Source of the DNA: Desmonostoc muscorum LEGE 12446
GTDB taxonomy: Bacteria > Cyanobacteriota > Cyanobacteriia > Cyanobacteriales > Nostocaceae
NCBI RefSeq assembly: GCF_015207005.2
Contig: NZ_JADEXS020000001.1
Coordinates: 6,533,001-6,597,000, forward strand
Length of the DNA stretch: 64,000 nt
Direction of reading: 5' to 3'
Shown here: piece by piece, positions 26,201 to 35,554 of the stretch
Numbering within the stretch: position 1 is the first letter of the stretch
How the letters are laid out: each line of letters opens with the position of its first letter
Position numbers and translations under genes: made by a program
Notes under the pieces: model-generated
What the model saw: the letters and a program-made list of their open reading frames with translations, nothing else
The model's database searches: none
What the model was told of the DNA's origin: nothing

Positions 26201-26779
26201 TCATAATGGTGATGCTGGCCCAATCAGCAGTACTTGGGGACCTGTAATGAATGACAAACCCTGAGTAGAACAAGCATCAATATCCGTTGTCGCCAAGGTA
26301 ATGATTCTGGTTACCGATCTTTTTTGGAACACACCATTCTTGACGGTTCCGTAAGAGGTTAGGATAGTTTGGCCGTCAACCACATTGCTCTCAGTCGTGG
26401 TGTATTCTACTAGGCTAGTTTGATTAGTAGGAACCCAATTGTACTGAATTTCATACGTTGGGAAAAACCCGATGTTGTTACAGGAGGTCGGGGCTGTAAA
26501 CGACAGGGTGTAAGTTCCTGATGTAATTCCTTGAGCATTTACGCATCCACCCACAGAACCTCCTATAGTAACGGTAGTATTTTGCACTTGGTTAGTGAGT
26601 GGTGGGTTGTAAACAACTGCCTCTGTCCCCGATGGGCAAATCGTCAAGGGAAGAATCTGGGCCTGAACAATTGATTTAGTTCCAATGAAATCAACACCTA
26701 TGGTTGCAGTCACAATAGCACAGGCAAAGGCTGACAGTTTGCAACCCTTAGCGAAATTACTATTAACTGGAGATATCAT
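26201..26779 (-). CDS. Hypothetical secreted protein
   Basis: A 192-residue protein with an N-terminal signal or anchor segment (CKLSAFACAIVTATIGVDFI, about residues 13-32, cleavage likely near VQA). The mature part is rich in Thr, Ser, Asn and beta-strand patterns, with five to six Cys (ICPSG, GGCVN, TSCNN, DACSTQ) that may form disulfides. No known domain is recognised. AAGGAAGG lies about 11 bases before the start. Probably periplasmic or extracellular. Confidence 0.6.
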   Translation of the reverse strand: MISPVNSNFAKGCKLSAFACAIVTATIGVDFIGTKSIVQAQILPLTICPSGTEAVVYNPPLTNQVQNTTVTIGGSVGGCVNAQGITSGTYTLSFTAPTSCNNIGFFPTYEIQYNWVPTNQTSLVEYTTTESNVVDGQTILTSYGTVKNGVFQKRSVTRIITLATTDIDACSTQGLSFITGPQVLLIGPASPL

Positions 26780-27499
26780 CGAGAAACTTTCCTTCCTTGG
26801 GTAGATGTATAAAAAAAATTACACAATGATTGCAATTTTTAGAAAACCTACTGCTTAGAATACAGTTAATTAGCTGTTAATTTAAATATAATTGCTTGAT
26901 TGAAAATGTTTTTTTGATTAATTATTTGTATAAATAAAAACTTCTATATGAATCTTGTTTCGTGATATGTAGTGCGACTAAAAATAATCTCCGGCTTGGC
27001 ACCCCTATACCCAGTTATAATAAACTTGTATATAGCAATCCGATTTGATTTCTGAATGACTTGTAGAGGTAAGGGACTGGGGATTGGGGACTGGGGACTG
27101 GGAAGGAGCAATAAAGGTGTACTGAGTTTTGTTCAAAAATCAAATATGAGTCCTATAGCAAGGCTTACAGATGTTGTTCTGGTAATGCGATCGCGGCTGA
27201 AACAGCAAGAATCAATCATTGACTCTGGGCTTATTGATATTATTCTCAACTAATCAGATAGCGATCGCCTGTTTTTTTTGATTTTATCTAATGCATTTTT
27301 TATCTATTTTTTAAGAGGGAACAGGGAACGGGCAACAGGGAACAGTTCGATACCCCATAATTAAAATTAGAGGATTTGTTAATGACGGACGTATTTTTTC
27401 AGAGCATAAGTGTCCCGTTAAAAAATAGACCTACCTTGAAAATAGAGACTGGGGACTGGGGACTAGGAAAGAGATATTTTCAAGGCAGGTCTAATGTTT
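26780..27499. other. Intergenic region with G-rich repeats and small frames
   Basis: AT-rich to 27050, then GGGGATTGGGGACTGGGGAC at about 27070. A 35-codon frame at 27146-27253 (MSPIARLTDVVLVMRSRL start) has no recognised family. The small inverted-repeat element at 27426-27493 closes the region. Confidence 0.45.
27426..27493. repeat. 68-bp mini-MITE with TAGACCT(A/G)CCTTGAAAATA ends
   Basis: Inverted ends of about 19 bp (one mismatch) enclose G-rich heptamers. The same terminal sequence occurs once more at 1297-1315, where it supplies the stop codon of the HicB-like gene. Confidence 0.7.
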
Positions 27500-28297
27500 T
27501 TACTCAACTTCCTCACAGCGAATTAACAGCATTTCCATCGCTTCTGCTAGAGAAATCAACTCTGTCCAAGAGGAACCAGTGACTAAATTTTGGGCGTGAG
27601 CTAATCGGTTTCGCAACTGTTCAGCAGACTTGAGAAAGCGTTCGCCAAACCGCTTGGATTTTAGTCCCAGTTGCTCAAGAAGTTCTGGTTGATTTAAAAC
27701 CAACTCTCGCTTATCGCAAAATTGCAGGTAATCTAACAAATCTGTAGCTTCGTTTCTTTCCTGACTTTCTCGCCATAGCCGTCGAGCAACTTCTAAGCGC
27801 TCTTTTTTGAGGACTTGTTGCCAAGAATCTTGGGGATAGTAAAGCCGCACCAGCCGCAGGAGATTCATTTCTAGCAGCGTTACCAAGCCAAATAGTAGCA
27901 TTCGGGCGGGTGCTTTCTGTAAGTCGCCACAGGTAACAATTCCAGTCACTTGATTACAGTCCAGAACAAACAATCGGGGAGTTTGTTGCAAAATTGGTAG
28001 TAACTTCATCAGTGGGGTGGAAATGGCAATTAGTTCTTTGGGATGAAATACCCGTTGATAATCGCTACATTTGCCTTCTTTACCTTGAATCAAACTAGAG
28101 CGTTCTACATAGCCACTAATGGTATCTCCCGTTTCAACGCCGATGACATCAAAATTTTGTGCCTCCATCCAATGCAGCACTTCTGTCACCTGAGCATCGG
28201 CTGGCATAGCTTTGAGGGGTTCTGCTACGTATTCAATGGTGATATTGTTCTCAAACAAGCTCCGCAGGTCTTGAGAACGCGATTTGAGGTGTTTCAT
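27500..28297 (-). CDS. CBS-domain protein with a HEPN-like C-terminal domain
   Basis: A 265-residue protein. Residues about 20-130 form a CBS pair (VLHWMEAQNFDVIGVETGD, then VTGIVTCGDLQK), usually an adenine-nucleotide sensor. The helical remainder ends in LRNRLAHAQNLV near residue 236. This R-N-R-L-A-H motif fits the R-x4-H active site of HEPN ribonucleases or nucleotidyl-modified toxins. The start is taken at ATG 28297 rather than the preceding GTG. A HEPN domain gated by nucleotide binding would be an unusual fusion; both domain calls rest on motif reading only. Confidence 0.65.
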   Translation of the reverse strand: MKHLKSRSQDLRSLFENNITIEYVAEPLKAMPADAQVTEVLHWMEAQNFDVIGVETGDTISGYVERSSLIQGKEGKCSDYQRVFHPKELIAISTPLMKLLPILQQTPRLFVLDCNQVTGIVTCGDLQKAPARMLLFGLVTLLEMNLLRLVRLYYPQDSWQQVLKKERLEVARRLWRESQERNEATDLLDYLQFCDKRELVLNQPELLEQLGLKSKRFGERFLKSAEQLRNRLAHAQNLVTGSSWTELISLAEAMEMLLIRCEEVE

Positions 28298-28613
28298 CAC
28301 CCTTTTATAAACTCACATGAAATAATCCTATGGTACTCGGGCGATCGCTTGCCAAATTAATCCTACAACAGCCAAATCGAAGATTCCACCCAAAAAGCTA
28401 CTTATAGACAAGATATCAAGCCCAATCAACCTACCCATACAAAATAAAAGCGCTGACATTGGCTAAAACGCAGGGCAGTTAGTAAGCATCATTTTTTTAC
28501 CATTTTTGTTGGTATATATGTAATGACGGTTATGCATTATCAAGTAACAAATTATTTTGCATCTACAAAAAATAAATATCTATGTAGTTAAATGTATGAG
28601 ATTAATTGATGAA

Positions 28614-28645
28614 TTTTCCAGGAAAATGCAGAAATTCCTGGAAAA
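28614..28645. promoter_or_regulatory. Inverted repeat TTTTCCAGGAA-N10-TTCCTGGAAAA
   Basis: Two perfect 11-bp arms, each containing CCAGG/CCTGG, lie about 80 bp before the RHH-TOBE gene. The size and symmetry suit a dimeric regulator; a hairpin in RNA is the alternative. Confidence 0.55.
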
Positions 28646-28681
28646 AAAATGTTATTACTAAAACGATACATCGAATTGATA

Positions 28682-28701
28682 CTTGGTAGAATCGTACCAA
28701 G
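28682..28701. promoter_or_regulatory. Candidate operator CTTGGTA-N6-TACCAAG
   Basis: A perfect 7-bp inverted repeat with a 6-bp spacer ends 21 bp before the RHH-TOBE start codon. Ribbon-helix-helix proteins often bind such sites and regulate their own genes, so autoregulation is inferred. Confidence 0.55.
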
Positions 28702-28722
28702 ATAACCAAAATTGATAACATT

Positions 28723-29166
28723 ATGCCAAGAAAAGAACAAGGATGGGTCACATTTCAAACCTCTGAGGACGAGCGGAAGATTCTAGAAGAATTCTGCGAA
28801 CAGTCTCAACGCACCAAGACTGAGATTCTGCGAGAACTCGTGCGTAGTCTCAATCAGCACTCTTCAGCACCAATATCACTACCAACCAAGGAGGAAAAAC
28901 AAGAAGATATCTACACTCAAAAGCCTGAGTTTGAAACTAACATTCCCAAAAAATCATTAAAAGTTAGCTCTCGGAATATTCTTAAAGGTGTCATTAAACG
29001 AGTTGTTTATGGAGCTGTTAATAGTGAAGTGACTATCGAGATTATTCACAAAGTAGAATTAACTTCGATTATCACCAGAGCTTCCGCTGAAGAGTTGGAA
29101 CTAGCTGAGGGAAAAGAAGCTTATGCAGTTATTAAGTCTAATGATATAGTTATTGCCAGAGAATAG
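28723..29166 (+). CDS. Ribbon-helix-helix/TOBE protein, putative molybdate-responsive regulator
   Basis: A 147-residue protein. Residues 1-48 read as a CopG/MetJ-like ribbon-helix-helix (WVTFQTSEDERKILEEFCEQ, then RTKTEILRELVRSL). A Ser/Pro/Lys-rich linker follows. Residues about 80-147 form a Mop/TOBE domain: SSRNILKGVIKRVVYGAVNS, EVTIEI, then ASAEELELAEGKEAYAVIKS, which binds molybdate or tungstate in ModE and ModC. ModE uses a winged helix with TOBE; here the DNA-binding part is RHH, an analogous design. Two inverted repeats in front of the gene are plausible targets. No mod transporter is in the window. Confidence 0.72.
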   Translation: MPRKEQGWVTFQTSEDERKILEEFCEQSQRTKTEILRELVRSLNQHSSAPISLPTKEEKQEDIYTQKPEFETNIPKKSLKVSSRNILKGVIKRVVYGAVNSEVTIEIIHKVELTSIITRASAEELELAEGKEAYAVIKSNDIVIARE

Positions 29167-29983
29167 AAATATGTTAATTTGCTGCGTGACATATTAGGAA
29201 GATGAATTTTATTCATTAACATTTTTGATTTTCAATAAGTGTAATATAAAGAAGGAGTCAGAATTCAGAATTCAGAATTCAGAATACTCTACGCATGTAC
29301 CCTTACAGGGAAGCAAGCTACGCGCAGCGTCCCGTAGGGAAGGGATAGAGTTTTAATCAGGAAGAATGTTTAAATTTCTTTTCGCTCACGAACGCAAGTG
29401 CGTCTCGTAGAGAAGTACGGTTTTAACCTATACTCATCAGCCACTTGTGCAGAATACCCAACTGAATTCTGACTCCTGACTTCTGAGTTCTTCTTGATAA
29501 ATTGAGTATTGAAAACCTTGACTCAAAAGATAGTCATATCTATAGGATTCCTATTTTATTAGATGAGTTATGTGAACTAAAGGGCAGTTTCTAGTATTTA
29601 TAGTCAATGCGATCGCAGATATCAAAGATGAGACTCTGATCGTGTGACTTGATAATTTCTGTGCGTTAGAGCGTCCCCCACTCTTTGCCTCCTCTGAGTA
29701 CGGTAAACCGTATTTGTCCATTAGTTCCCAAAGATTAATTTAATTGTTAAGTTTAGTTACATAGATTAAAAATCGCAGCCAAAGTTGCTGAAAGTGAGAA
29801 TTGATTACTGTTGAGGATGAAGATAAAATGAACGACTTAGCGTAGGTGTAGCCCGTCGGAGACATCGCTAAAATTGGGCAGATACCCCATCTCAGCCTGG
29901 ATTTACGCCAGATAAAAGGGGTCATCGCGCCATAGCTTTGGTCAAGCTTCTCAAATTCCATCAAAAATAAAATTTATTTAATA
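29167..29983. other. Intergenic region with dispersed repeats
   Basis: About 29261-29285 holds AGAATTC heptamers, 29300-29420 carries GCGTAGCCTCTCGTAGAGAAG-type repeats, and 29836-29870 a GTAGCCCGTCGGAGACATCGC repeat. No gene is supported; a 74-codon frame at 29740-29964 looks random. Confidence 0.5.
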
Positions 29984-29998
29984 ATGTTTAACATTGCC

Positions 29999-30211
29999 AT
30001 GAAAGCCACAAATCAGTTAGTGCATTTTTTAGAAAAAGAGTTGGCTATTTCTGGGAAAGCAATTTCCCTGGCCTTGCGACATTGCGAACAGACTCCCAAC
30101 TTCCTAGCAATGACCCTCTGGCAATATGGGCTGATAACACTAGACCAGTTAGCTCAAATTTTTGATTGGCTAGAGGAGACTGGGGATTGGGGCTTGGGGG
30201 CTGGGGAATAG
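29999..30211 (+). CDS. DUF2949 family protein with a repeat-derived C-terminus
   Basis: A 70-residue protein from MKATNQLVHFLEKELAISGK; an ATG at 29984 is an alternative start. The core LALRHCEQTPNFLAMTLWQY and GLITLDQLAQIFDWLE matches the small cyanobacterial DUF2949 family, of unknown function. The last residues (ETGDWGLGAGE) are encoded by G-rich heptamer repeats, so the original stop has been lost to repeat expansion. It lies about 90 bp before ftsH on the same strand. Confidence 0.75.
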   Translation: MKATNQLVHFLEKELAISGKAISLALRHCEQTPNFLAMTLWQYGLITLDQLAQIFDWLEETGDWGLGAGE

Positions 30212-30300
30212 CGACTGGGGAGATCAGGGGAATAAGCAATGACCAACGACCAACGACCAACGACCAACGACTATTTTGACTTTAAGGATTGATAACATCT

Positions 30301-32166
30301 ATGACAATTAAAGAGCAGCCTAAACAACCCCGGTCTCGAATTATTGCCAATGTATTACTGGCAGTATCAGGGCTATTCCTGCTTTTAAATCTGTTTTTAC
30401 CTGGTTTATTTGCTTCTGGTCCTGCTGGGGTTCCCTACAGCTTATTTATTCATCAAGTACAGGAAGGCGAAGTCACCCGTGCTTCCGTCGGTCAAAACCA
30501 GATTCTCTACGAATTAAAAACAGAGAATGGCGAACCAGGACAGGTGTTTGCAACTACACCAATCTTTGATTTGGAATTGCCCAAACTCCTAGAACAGAAA
30601 GGAGTTGAGTTCGCGGCTACACCTCCACCGAAGAATACTTGGTTTACAACCCTCTTGAGTTGGGTAATCCCACCGTTAATTTTTATTGGCATCTGGCAAT
30701 TCTTTATTTCACGTGGTGGTGGCGGCGGTTCTCAAGGTGTCCTCTCTATAGGTAAGAGTAAAGCTAAGGTTTATGTTGAAGGTGAATCAGCTAAAATTAC
30801 CTTCCAAGATGTGGCAGGGGTAGAAGAAGCTAAAACTGAATTAGTGGAAATTGTAGATTTTCTCAAGACTCCGGCACGTTTTACGCAAATTGGTGCGAGG
30901 ATTCCCAAGGGTGTGCTGTTGGTTGGCCCTCCGGGTACTGGTAAGACACTTTTAGCGAAAGCTGTAGCAGGGGAAGCAGGTGTTCCATTCTTCAGTATTT
31001 CTGGTTCGGAGTTTGTGGAACTGTTTGTTGGTGTGGGTTCTTCCAGGGTGCGAGATTTATTTGACCAGGCAAAGAAACAGGCTCCTTGTATTGTATTTAT
31101 TGATGAATTGGATGCCATTGGTAAGTCTCGTAGCAGTAATGGCTTCTACGGTGGTAACGATGAACGGGAACAAACCCTCAATCAGTTACTAACTGAAATG
31201 GATGGGTTTGCGGCTGGGGATGCTACGGTAATCGTCCTTGCAGCTACCAACCGTCCCGAAAGTCTCGATCCTGCATTGCTGCGTCCAGGTCGCTTTGACC
31301 GCCAAGTGTTGGTAGACCGTCCTGATTTATCTGGTCGTGAAGCAATTCTCAAGATTCACGCTCAAAAGGTGAAATTAGGAGATGATGTAGATCTAAAAGC
31401 GATCGCCACTCGTACTCCTGGTTTTGCTGGTGCAGATTTAGCAAACTTAGTAAATGAAGCTGCATTATTAGCAGCGCGAAATCACCGCCAAACCGTTGCT
31501 CAAGAAGACTTTGCTGAAGCCATTGAGCGGGTAGTCGCCGGTTTAGAAAAAAAGAGTCGTGTATTGAGCGATACCGAGAAAAAGATTGTTGCTTACCATG
31601 AAGTCGGTCACGCAATGGTAGGGGCGCTAACGACAGGAAACGGTCGTGTAGAAAAGATTTCCATTATTCCCCGTGGAATGGCTGCTTTAGGCTACACCTT
31701 GCAATTACCCACCGAAGACCGCTTTTTGATGAATGAAGCAGAACTGCGGGGTCAGATTGCAACTTTGTTAGGAGGACGTTCCGCCGAAGAGGTTGTGTTT
31801 GGCAGTATTACAACAGGTGCATCCAACGATTTGCAACGAGCAACTGATTTGGCAGAACGGATGGTGACTACTTATGGTATGAGTAAAGTCTTAGGACCAC
31901 TGGCTTACCAACAAGGACAACAAGCAATGTTCTTGGGTAATGGTGCCCCTAATCCCCGGCGGGCGGTGAGTGAAGATACAGCCAAAGCCATTGATAGTGA
32001 AGTCAAGGAAATCGTGGAAACAGCCCACGAACAAGCCCTAGAGATTCTAAAACAGAATCGAGACTTGCTAGAAGCGATCGCAACTCAACTATTGGAAACA
32101 GAAGTCATTGAAGGTGAAAAACTGCATAATCTGTTAAGCCAAGTTAAACCTGTAGGTAATTGGTAA
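30301..32166 (+). CDS. ftsH: ATP-dependent zinc metalloprotease FtsH
   Basis: A 621-residue membrane AAA protease. Two N-terminal transmembrane segments (about 20-40 and 115-135) flank the lumenal or periplasmic domain. The AAA module has GPPGTGKT near 213, [15 protein letters not shown] and the arginine-finger region [11 protein letters not shown]. The zinc site is YHEVGHAM near 433, with the third ligand expected near the TGASNDL block. It degrades misfolded membrane proteins; in cyanobacteria, paralogues also turn over the photosystem II D1 protein. ATG 30301 is preferred, with AAGGA 12 bases upstream. Cyanobacteria have several ftsH genes, and I cannot assign the paralogue. Confidence 0.95.
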   Translation: MTIKEQPKQPRSRIIANVLLAVSGLFLLLNLFLPGLFASGPAGVPYSLFIHQVQEGEVTRASVGQNQILYELKTENGEPGQVFATTPIFDLELPKLLEQKGVEFAATPPPKNTWFTTLLSWVIPPLIFIGIWQFFISRGGGGGSQGVLSIGKSKAKVYVEGESAKITFQDVAGVEEAKTELVEIVDFLKTPARFTQIGARIPKGVLLVGPPGTGKTLLAKAVAGEAGVPFFSISGSEFVELFVGVGSSRVRDLFDQAKKQAPCIVFIDELDAIGKSRSSNGFYGGNDEREQTLNQLLTEMDGFAAGDATVIVLAATNRPESLDPALLRPGRFDRQVLVDRPDLSGREAILKIHAQKVKLGDDVDLKAIATRTPGFAGADLANLVNEAALLAARNHRQTVAQEDFAEAIERVVAGLEKKSRVLSDTEKKIVAYHEVGHAMVGALTTGNGRVEKISIIPRGMAALGYTLQLPTEDRFLMNEAELRGQIATLLGGRSAEEVVFGSITTGASNDLQRATDLAERMVTTYGMSKVLGPLAYQQGQQAMFLGNGAPNPRRAVSEDTAKAIDSEVKEIVETAHEQALEILKQNRDLLEAIATQLLETEVIEGEKLHNLLSQVKPVGNW

Positions 32167-32205
32167 AAGGGACTGGGGACTGGGGACTGGGGACAAGGGG
32201 GAATG

Positions 32206-32308
32206 GCGTTGCTGAATCAGAATATGAAATGCCAAAGTTACCTTTCTTTTTATTTGTACCTTTGCACCTTTGTATGAGACAAATTCATATTTTCAGTCAG
32301 CAACGCCA
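32206..32308. repeat. 103-bp MITE with GGCGTTGCTGA ends
   Basis: Left GGCGTTGCTGAATCAGAATA; right, the inverse of GGCGTTGCTGACTGAAAATA. It lies between the FtsH stop and a long heptamer array. No coding content. Confidence 0.7.
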
Positions 32309-32319
32309 GGGGAATAACT

Positions 32320-32407
32320 CCCCAATCCCCAATCCCCAATCCCCAATCCCCAATCCCCAATCCCCAATCCCCAATCCCCAATCCCCAATCCCCAATCCCC
32401 AATCCCC
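32320..32407. repeat. Heptamer array (CCCCAAT) x12
   Basis: Twelve exact head-to-tail copies from 32320 to 32403 plus a partial unit. A complementary G-rich run lies at 32169-32195. This is a likely slippage hotspot between ftsH and the MFS gene. Confidence 0.95.
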
Positions 32408-32416
32408 ATCTCTGCG

Positions 32417-33616
32417 TTAAATCTCTGCGTTACTTGGCGTTTGAGAAATACCATTCACGGCAATGCAAACACCAGCGAGGAAAAATGCCATTGCACCCCC
32501 AACTGCACCGACAAAAGGTGTTATGGTTTGTGGTTGGGGAAATACGACGCCAAACAAACTCATGGCCGCAGCAAACCCACCAAAATACGTGCCAATTCCT
32601 AATCCCGCCCATCTTTGGGGTACTAGTCCTAAAGCAAAAGGAACTGCCCCGTTAACAATTAAACTAAAGCCAGCAACTATTAGCAGAATTATGGGAATTT
32701 GTGCGCCGACAAATACCATTATCAGTAATGAAGGAATGGTTACACAAATACCACAAAGCATTGCTTGACGATTGCCAATTTTGACGGCGAAGATTCCAGC
32801 TGGTATATTGGCGAGAGCGATCGCGATTCCAATCCACACCATTTGCATATCAATATTATCAGTATTAAGTTGGGCTTTGAGGACTTTGCCCAAGACATCC
32901 ATCAAAAATCGGATACCCCACGCTACAGCAGAACCAGTTGCTAAAATCAAAGCCAATTTTTGTAAAGGAAACTCTACTATCTGTGCATTGTGTCGATCAG
33001 CTGGTGTTTCTGGGGGATTAACTAACCGCAACATAGCCACAGCCCCCAACAACACAAAAGAACCGATGGCAAAGGTCAAAACTGGCCCTAAACTAAGAAT
33101 ATACTTATTGGCGATCGGTCTAAAAGCACCAATAAATCCTCCTACTAAAGTGACAGCACTGGCAGCCAATGGTAACTGAGCTGGTGTAGAATACATTCCC
33201 AACAGGCATATAGCAGGAGAGCGAAATATCGTCATTGCTAATGCCCAGGCTACCAGAGTTATTGGCAAGAGCGATCGCAATACCATAGTCGGCGGGATCA
33301 AGCTGACAACACATGGTATGGCAATAAACAAAGCTGATGCCAGAATTACACCTACTGAAATGAAGGGAAATCGAGTCCCTACCCAGCGTCTAGCTTGATC
33401 GGAAAGTCCCCCCATCAATGGTTCCAATACTACACCCAAGGCATTTTCCACCACTAATAAACCAACAGCCAATGAGGCAGGAAAACCAAATTGAGTCAAA
33501 AGTTGGGGCAAGTACGCATTATAAATTAACCAAGTCAGGGTAATTGCCCCCTGCATCGCTGCCAACACCCAAACTTGCACCCATAAGATATTAAAAGAAG
33601 ATTTTGAGGTAGTCAT
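32417..33616 (-). CDS. MFS transporter
   Basis: A 399-residue inner-membrane protein with about 12 hydrophobic helices. The cytoplasmic loop 2-3 motif is [20 protein letters not shown] near residue 75, a pattern close to GPH/sucrose-type or BCD-type carriers. A second hydrophilic loop ([13 protein letters not shown]) lies in the middle. The substrate cannot be predicted. It is co-directional with moeB and the JAMM gene but separated from them by about 140 bp of repeats, so it is probably transcribed separately. Confidence 0.8.
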   Translation of the reverse strand: MTTSKSSFNILWVQVWVLAAMQGAITLTWLIYNAYLPQLLTQFGFPASLAVGLLVVENALGVVLEPLMGGLSDQARRWVGTRFPFISVGVILASALFIAIPCVVSLIPPTMVLRSLLPITLVAWALAMTIFRSPAICLLGMYSTPAQLPLAASAVTLVGGFIGAFRPIANKYILSLGPVLTFAIGSFVLLGAVAMLRLVNPPETPADRHNAQIVEFPLQKLALILATGSAVAWGIRFLMDVLGKVLKAQLNTDNIDMQMVWIGIAIALANIPAGIFAVKIGNRQAMLCGICVTIPSLLIMVFVGAQIPIILLIVAGFSLIVNGAVPFALGLVPQRWAGLGIGTYFGGFAAAMSLFGVVFPQPQTITPFVGAVGGAMAFFLAGVCIAVNGISQTPSNAEI

Positions 33617-33619
33617 AAG

Positions 33620-33758
33620 CAGAGGGGATGAGGGAGTAGGGAGTGGGGAGTGGGGAGTGGGGAGTGAGGAGTGGGGAGTGAGGAGTTAGGAAATTAACTC
33701 CTTGTCTCCCTCATCTCCCTCATCCTCCTCATCTCCCTCATCCTCCCTCATCTCTTCT
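33620..33758. repeat. Low-complexity GGGAGTG and CTCCCTCAT tracts
   Basis: A GGGGAGT heptamer run (33628-33690) is followed by imperfect CTCCCTCAT/CCTCCTCAT units up to the moeB stop codon. Confidence 0.7.
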
Positions 33759-34931
33759 TTAATACTCCGGAACTGAGGGATCGATTTCCCGACTCCAGGC
33801 GGTAATTCCACCTTTGACGTTCGTCCCGACGATCCCGGCTTCTTTGAGGATACCGAGGGCTTTTGCCGATCGCCCGCCCATCTTACAATGAGCAATTAGG
33901 TGGTGACCGTTTAATATTTCCTTCACCTTGGCAACACCATCACCGTTTTCAATGTCTGGTAAGGGCACCAAAACTGAACCAGGAATCTTCGCAATCTCGT
34001 ATTCATTGGGGTTGCGGACATCAAGTAGTACAAAATCCTTCGCACCACTATCTAGTAATTCCTTCAAATCCTTAACGGTCATTTCTTGAATTTCCATCTG
34101 CTGTTTTGCCTCCTCTGCCTTAGCTTGTGGAATTCCGCAGAATTGTTCGTAGTCTATCAGCTTTTCAATCACTGGACGAATGGGGTTAGGACGCAGTTTC
34201 AACTCCCGGAATTTCATGTCTAAGGCGTTGTATAGCAGTAACCGTCCACTCAAGGTGTTACCTTGTCCGATAATAATTTTGACAGTTTCCGTTGCTTGGA
34301 TGACACCAATAATTCCTGGCAAAATTCCCAACACACCACCTTCTGCACAAGAGGGAACCATTCCTGGTGGTGGTGGTTCTGGGTAAAGGTCACGATAATT
34401 CGGCCCGCCTTCGTAGTTAAATACGGTGGCTTGTCCTTCAAAGCGGAAAATGGAACCGTAGACGTTGGGTTTGTTTAGCAATACGCAAGCATCGTTAACT
34501 AGATACCTGGTGGGGAAGTTATCGGTGCCATCCACCACGATATCGTAAGGTTCAAAAATTTCCAGCGCATTTTCGGAACTCAGGCGAGTTTCGTAGAGAT
34601 CCACCTGACAATAGGGGTTAATCTCATGAATGCGGTTTTTTGCAGATTCAATCTTGGGTTTACCCACCCAGGATGTACCGTGGATTACTTGACGTTGCAA
34701 ATTGGAAGTATCGACAACATCGAAATCAACAATTCCAATGCGTCCAATACCCGCCGCCGCTAGATATAAAAGTAGTGGCGAACCTAGTCCACCTGTACCG
34801 ATACAGAGTACACTAGCAGCTTTCAGGCGCTTCTGTCCTTCCAATCCTACTTCCGGCAAAATCAGGTGTCGGGAGTAGCGTTCGTAATCATCTTTGGTCA
34901 ACTGGATTTCATCCAGATTTGGATTTAACAT
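33759..34931 (-). CDS. moeB: MoeB-type E1-like adenylyltransferase with rhodanese domain
   Basis: A 390-residue protein. The adenylation domain has RYSRHLILPEVGLEGQKRL, the nucleotide loop GTGGLGSPLLLYLAAAGIG near 47, DFDVVDTSNLQRQ and DGTDNFPTRYLVND. The C-terminal rhodanese (about 280-390) ends in the active-site loop HCKMGGRS with the persulfide Cys near 347. It adenylates, and probably sulfurates, the C-terminal Gly-Gly of a MoaD/ThiS/CysO-like carrier for molybdopterin or other sulfur transfer. No zinc-type CxxC pairs are seen. It follows a JAMM protease gene by about 70 bp on the same strand, recalling the MoeZ/CysO/Mec+ cysteine pathway. Confidence 0.9.
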   Translation of the reverse strand: MLNPNLDEIQLTKDDYERYSRHLILPEVGLEGQKRLKAASVLCIGTGGLGSPLLLYLAAAGIGRIGIVDFDVVDTSNLQRQVIHGTSWVGKPKIESAKNRIHEINPYCQVDLYETRLSSENALEIFEPYDIVVDGTDNFPTRYLVNDACVLLNKPNVYGSIFRFEGQATVFNYEGGPNYRDLYPEPPPPGMVPSCAEGGVLGILPGIIGVIQATETVKIIIGQGNTLSGRLLLYNALDMKFRELKLRPNPIRPVIEKLIDYEQFCGIPQAKAEEAKQQMEIQEMTVKDLKELLDSGAKDFVLLDVRNPNEYEIAKIPGSVLVPLPDIENGDGVAKVKEILNGHHLIAHCKMGGRSAKALGILKEAGIVGTNVKGGITAWSREIDPSVPEY

Positions 34932-35002
34932 AGCAGTTGTCTTGTGGAAGAGCGGGAATATTAATCCTATCGAAAAATGATATCTGTCTTGAAATTAACC
35001 CG

Positions 35003-35554
35003 TTAAATTATGTTTTCGATTGTCTCCGCTTGGAACTGATGAGTATCATCAAGACTCCAGCTTCGCAGTTCTGTGGCTTTGCCGTTTTGGACGGAAACTA
35101 TTATATACGAGTATCCTTGCCAAGCGTATAGGCGATCGCATTCTGAAGGTATGGCAGGATGATCTGGGTGGGAGTGAAAAATGCCTATGATGTTCAAAGA
35201 GCGATCGCGTGCTTGTTTTTGTGCTTGTAACATCACTTGGGGTGCGATCGTATATTGTCGCTTTTTACTTTCTGGTGTGCGTAGACGCGTTGGCGAAGCC
35301 TCTCGTTGGCGCAGCCTCTCGCAGAGAAGAGAAGCGGCTTGTCGTGAGACATCGCCGGAAAATTCAGCAGATGCCTCTGTATTCCAGACATTTTCTGTTG
35401 GCATGACCTCTACTGTCGTTTTGCCCTCATTAGCCAGATAACCCAAAATTATACCACAGCATTCCTCTGGGTAGATGTTTTCTGCATGGGTGCGGATAAT
35501 TTGCAAGTGTTGTTCACTAAACTTAATCATATCTGCGTTTGTAATTTTATTCAC
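35003..35554 (-). CDS. JAMM (M67) metallopeptidase, Mec+-like, with a repeat-encoded insert
   Basis: A 183-residue zinc isopeptidase-like protein. The JAMM site is complete: Glu in YPEECCGIILG near residue 31 and HSHPDHPAIPSECD near 130 (H-x-H-x7-S-x2-D). Such enzymes cleave after a carrier's Gly-Gly; in actinobacteria Mec+ releases cysteine from CysO. The neighbour is moeB, which supports a carrier-processing role. Residues about 71-96 (SLLCERLRQREASPTRLRTP) are encoded by a dispersed repeat inserted in frame and absent from the usual fold. The start is GTG 35554; ATG 35530 is possible. Confidence 0.85.
   Translation of the reverse strand: MNKITNADMIKFSEQHLQIIRTHAENIYPEECCGIILGYLANEGKTTVEVMPTENVWNTEASAEFSGDVSRQAASLLCERLRQREASPTRLRTPESKKRQYTIAPQVMLQAQKQARDRSLNIIGIFHSHPDHPAIPSECDRLYAWQGYSYIIVSVQNGKATELRSWSLDDTHQFQAETIENII
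35277..35348. repeat. Dispersed repeat inserted in frame in the JAMM gene
   Basis: GCGTTGGCGAAGCCTCTCGT and GGCGCAGCCTCTCGCAGAGA belong to the family at 6105-6300 and 29300-29420. About 72 bp preserves the reading frame on the minus strand. Confidence 0.7.

Noticed and set aside
27146..27253. 35-codon small gene
   Set aside because: No ribosome site and no recognised motif; flanked by repeats.
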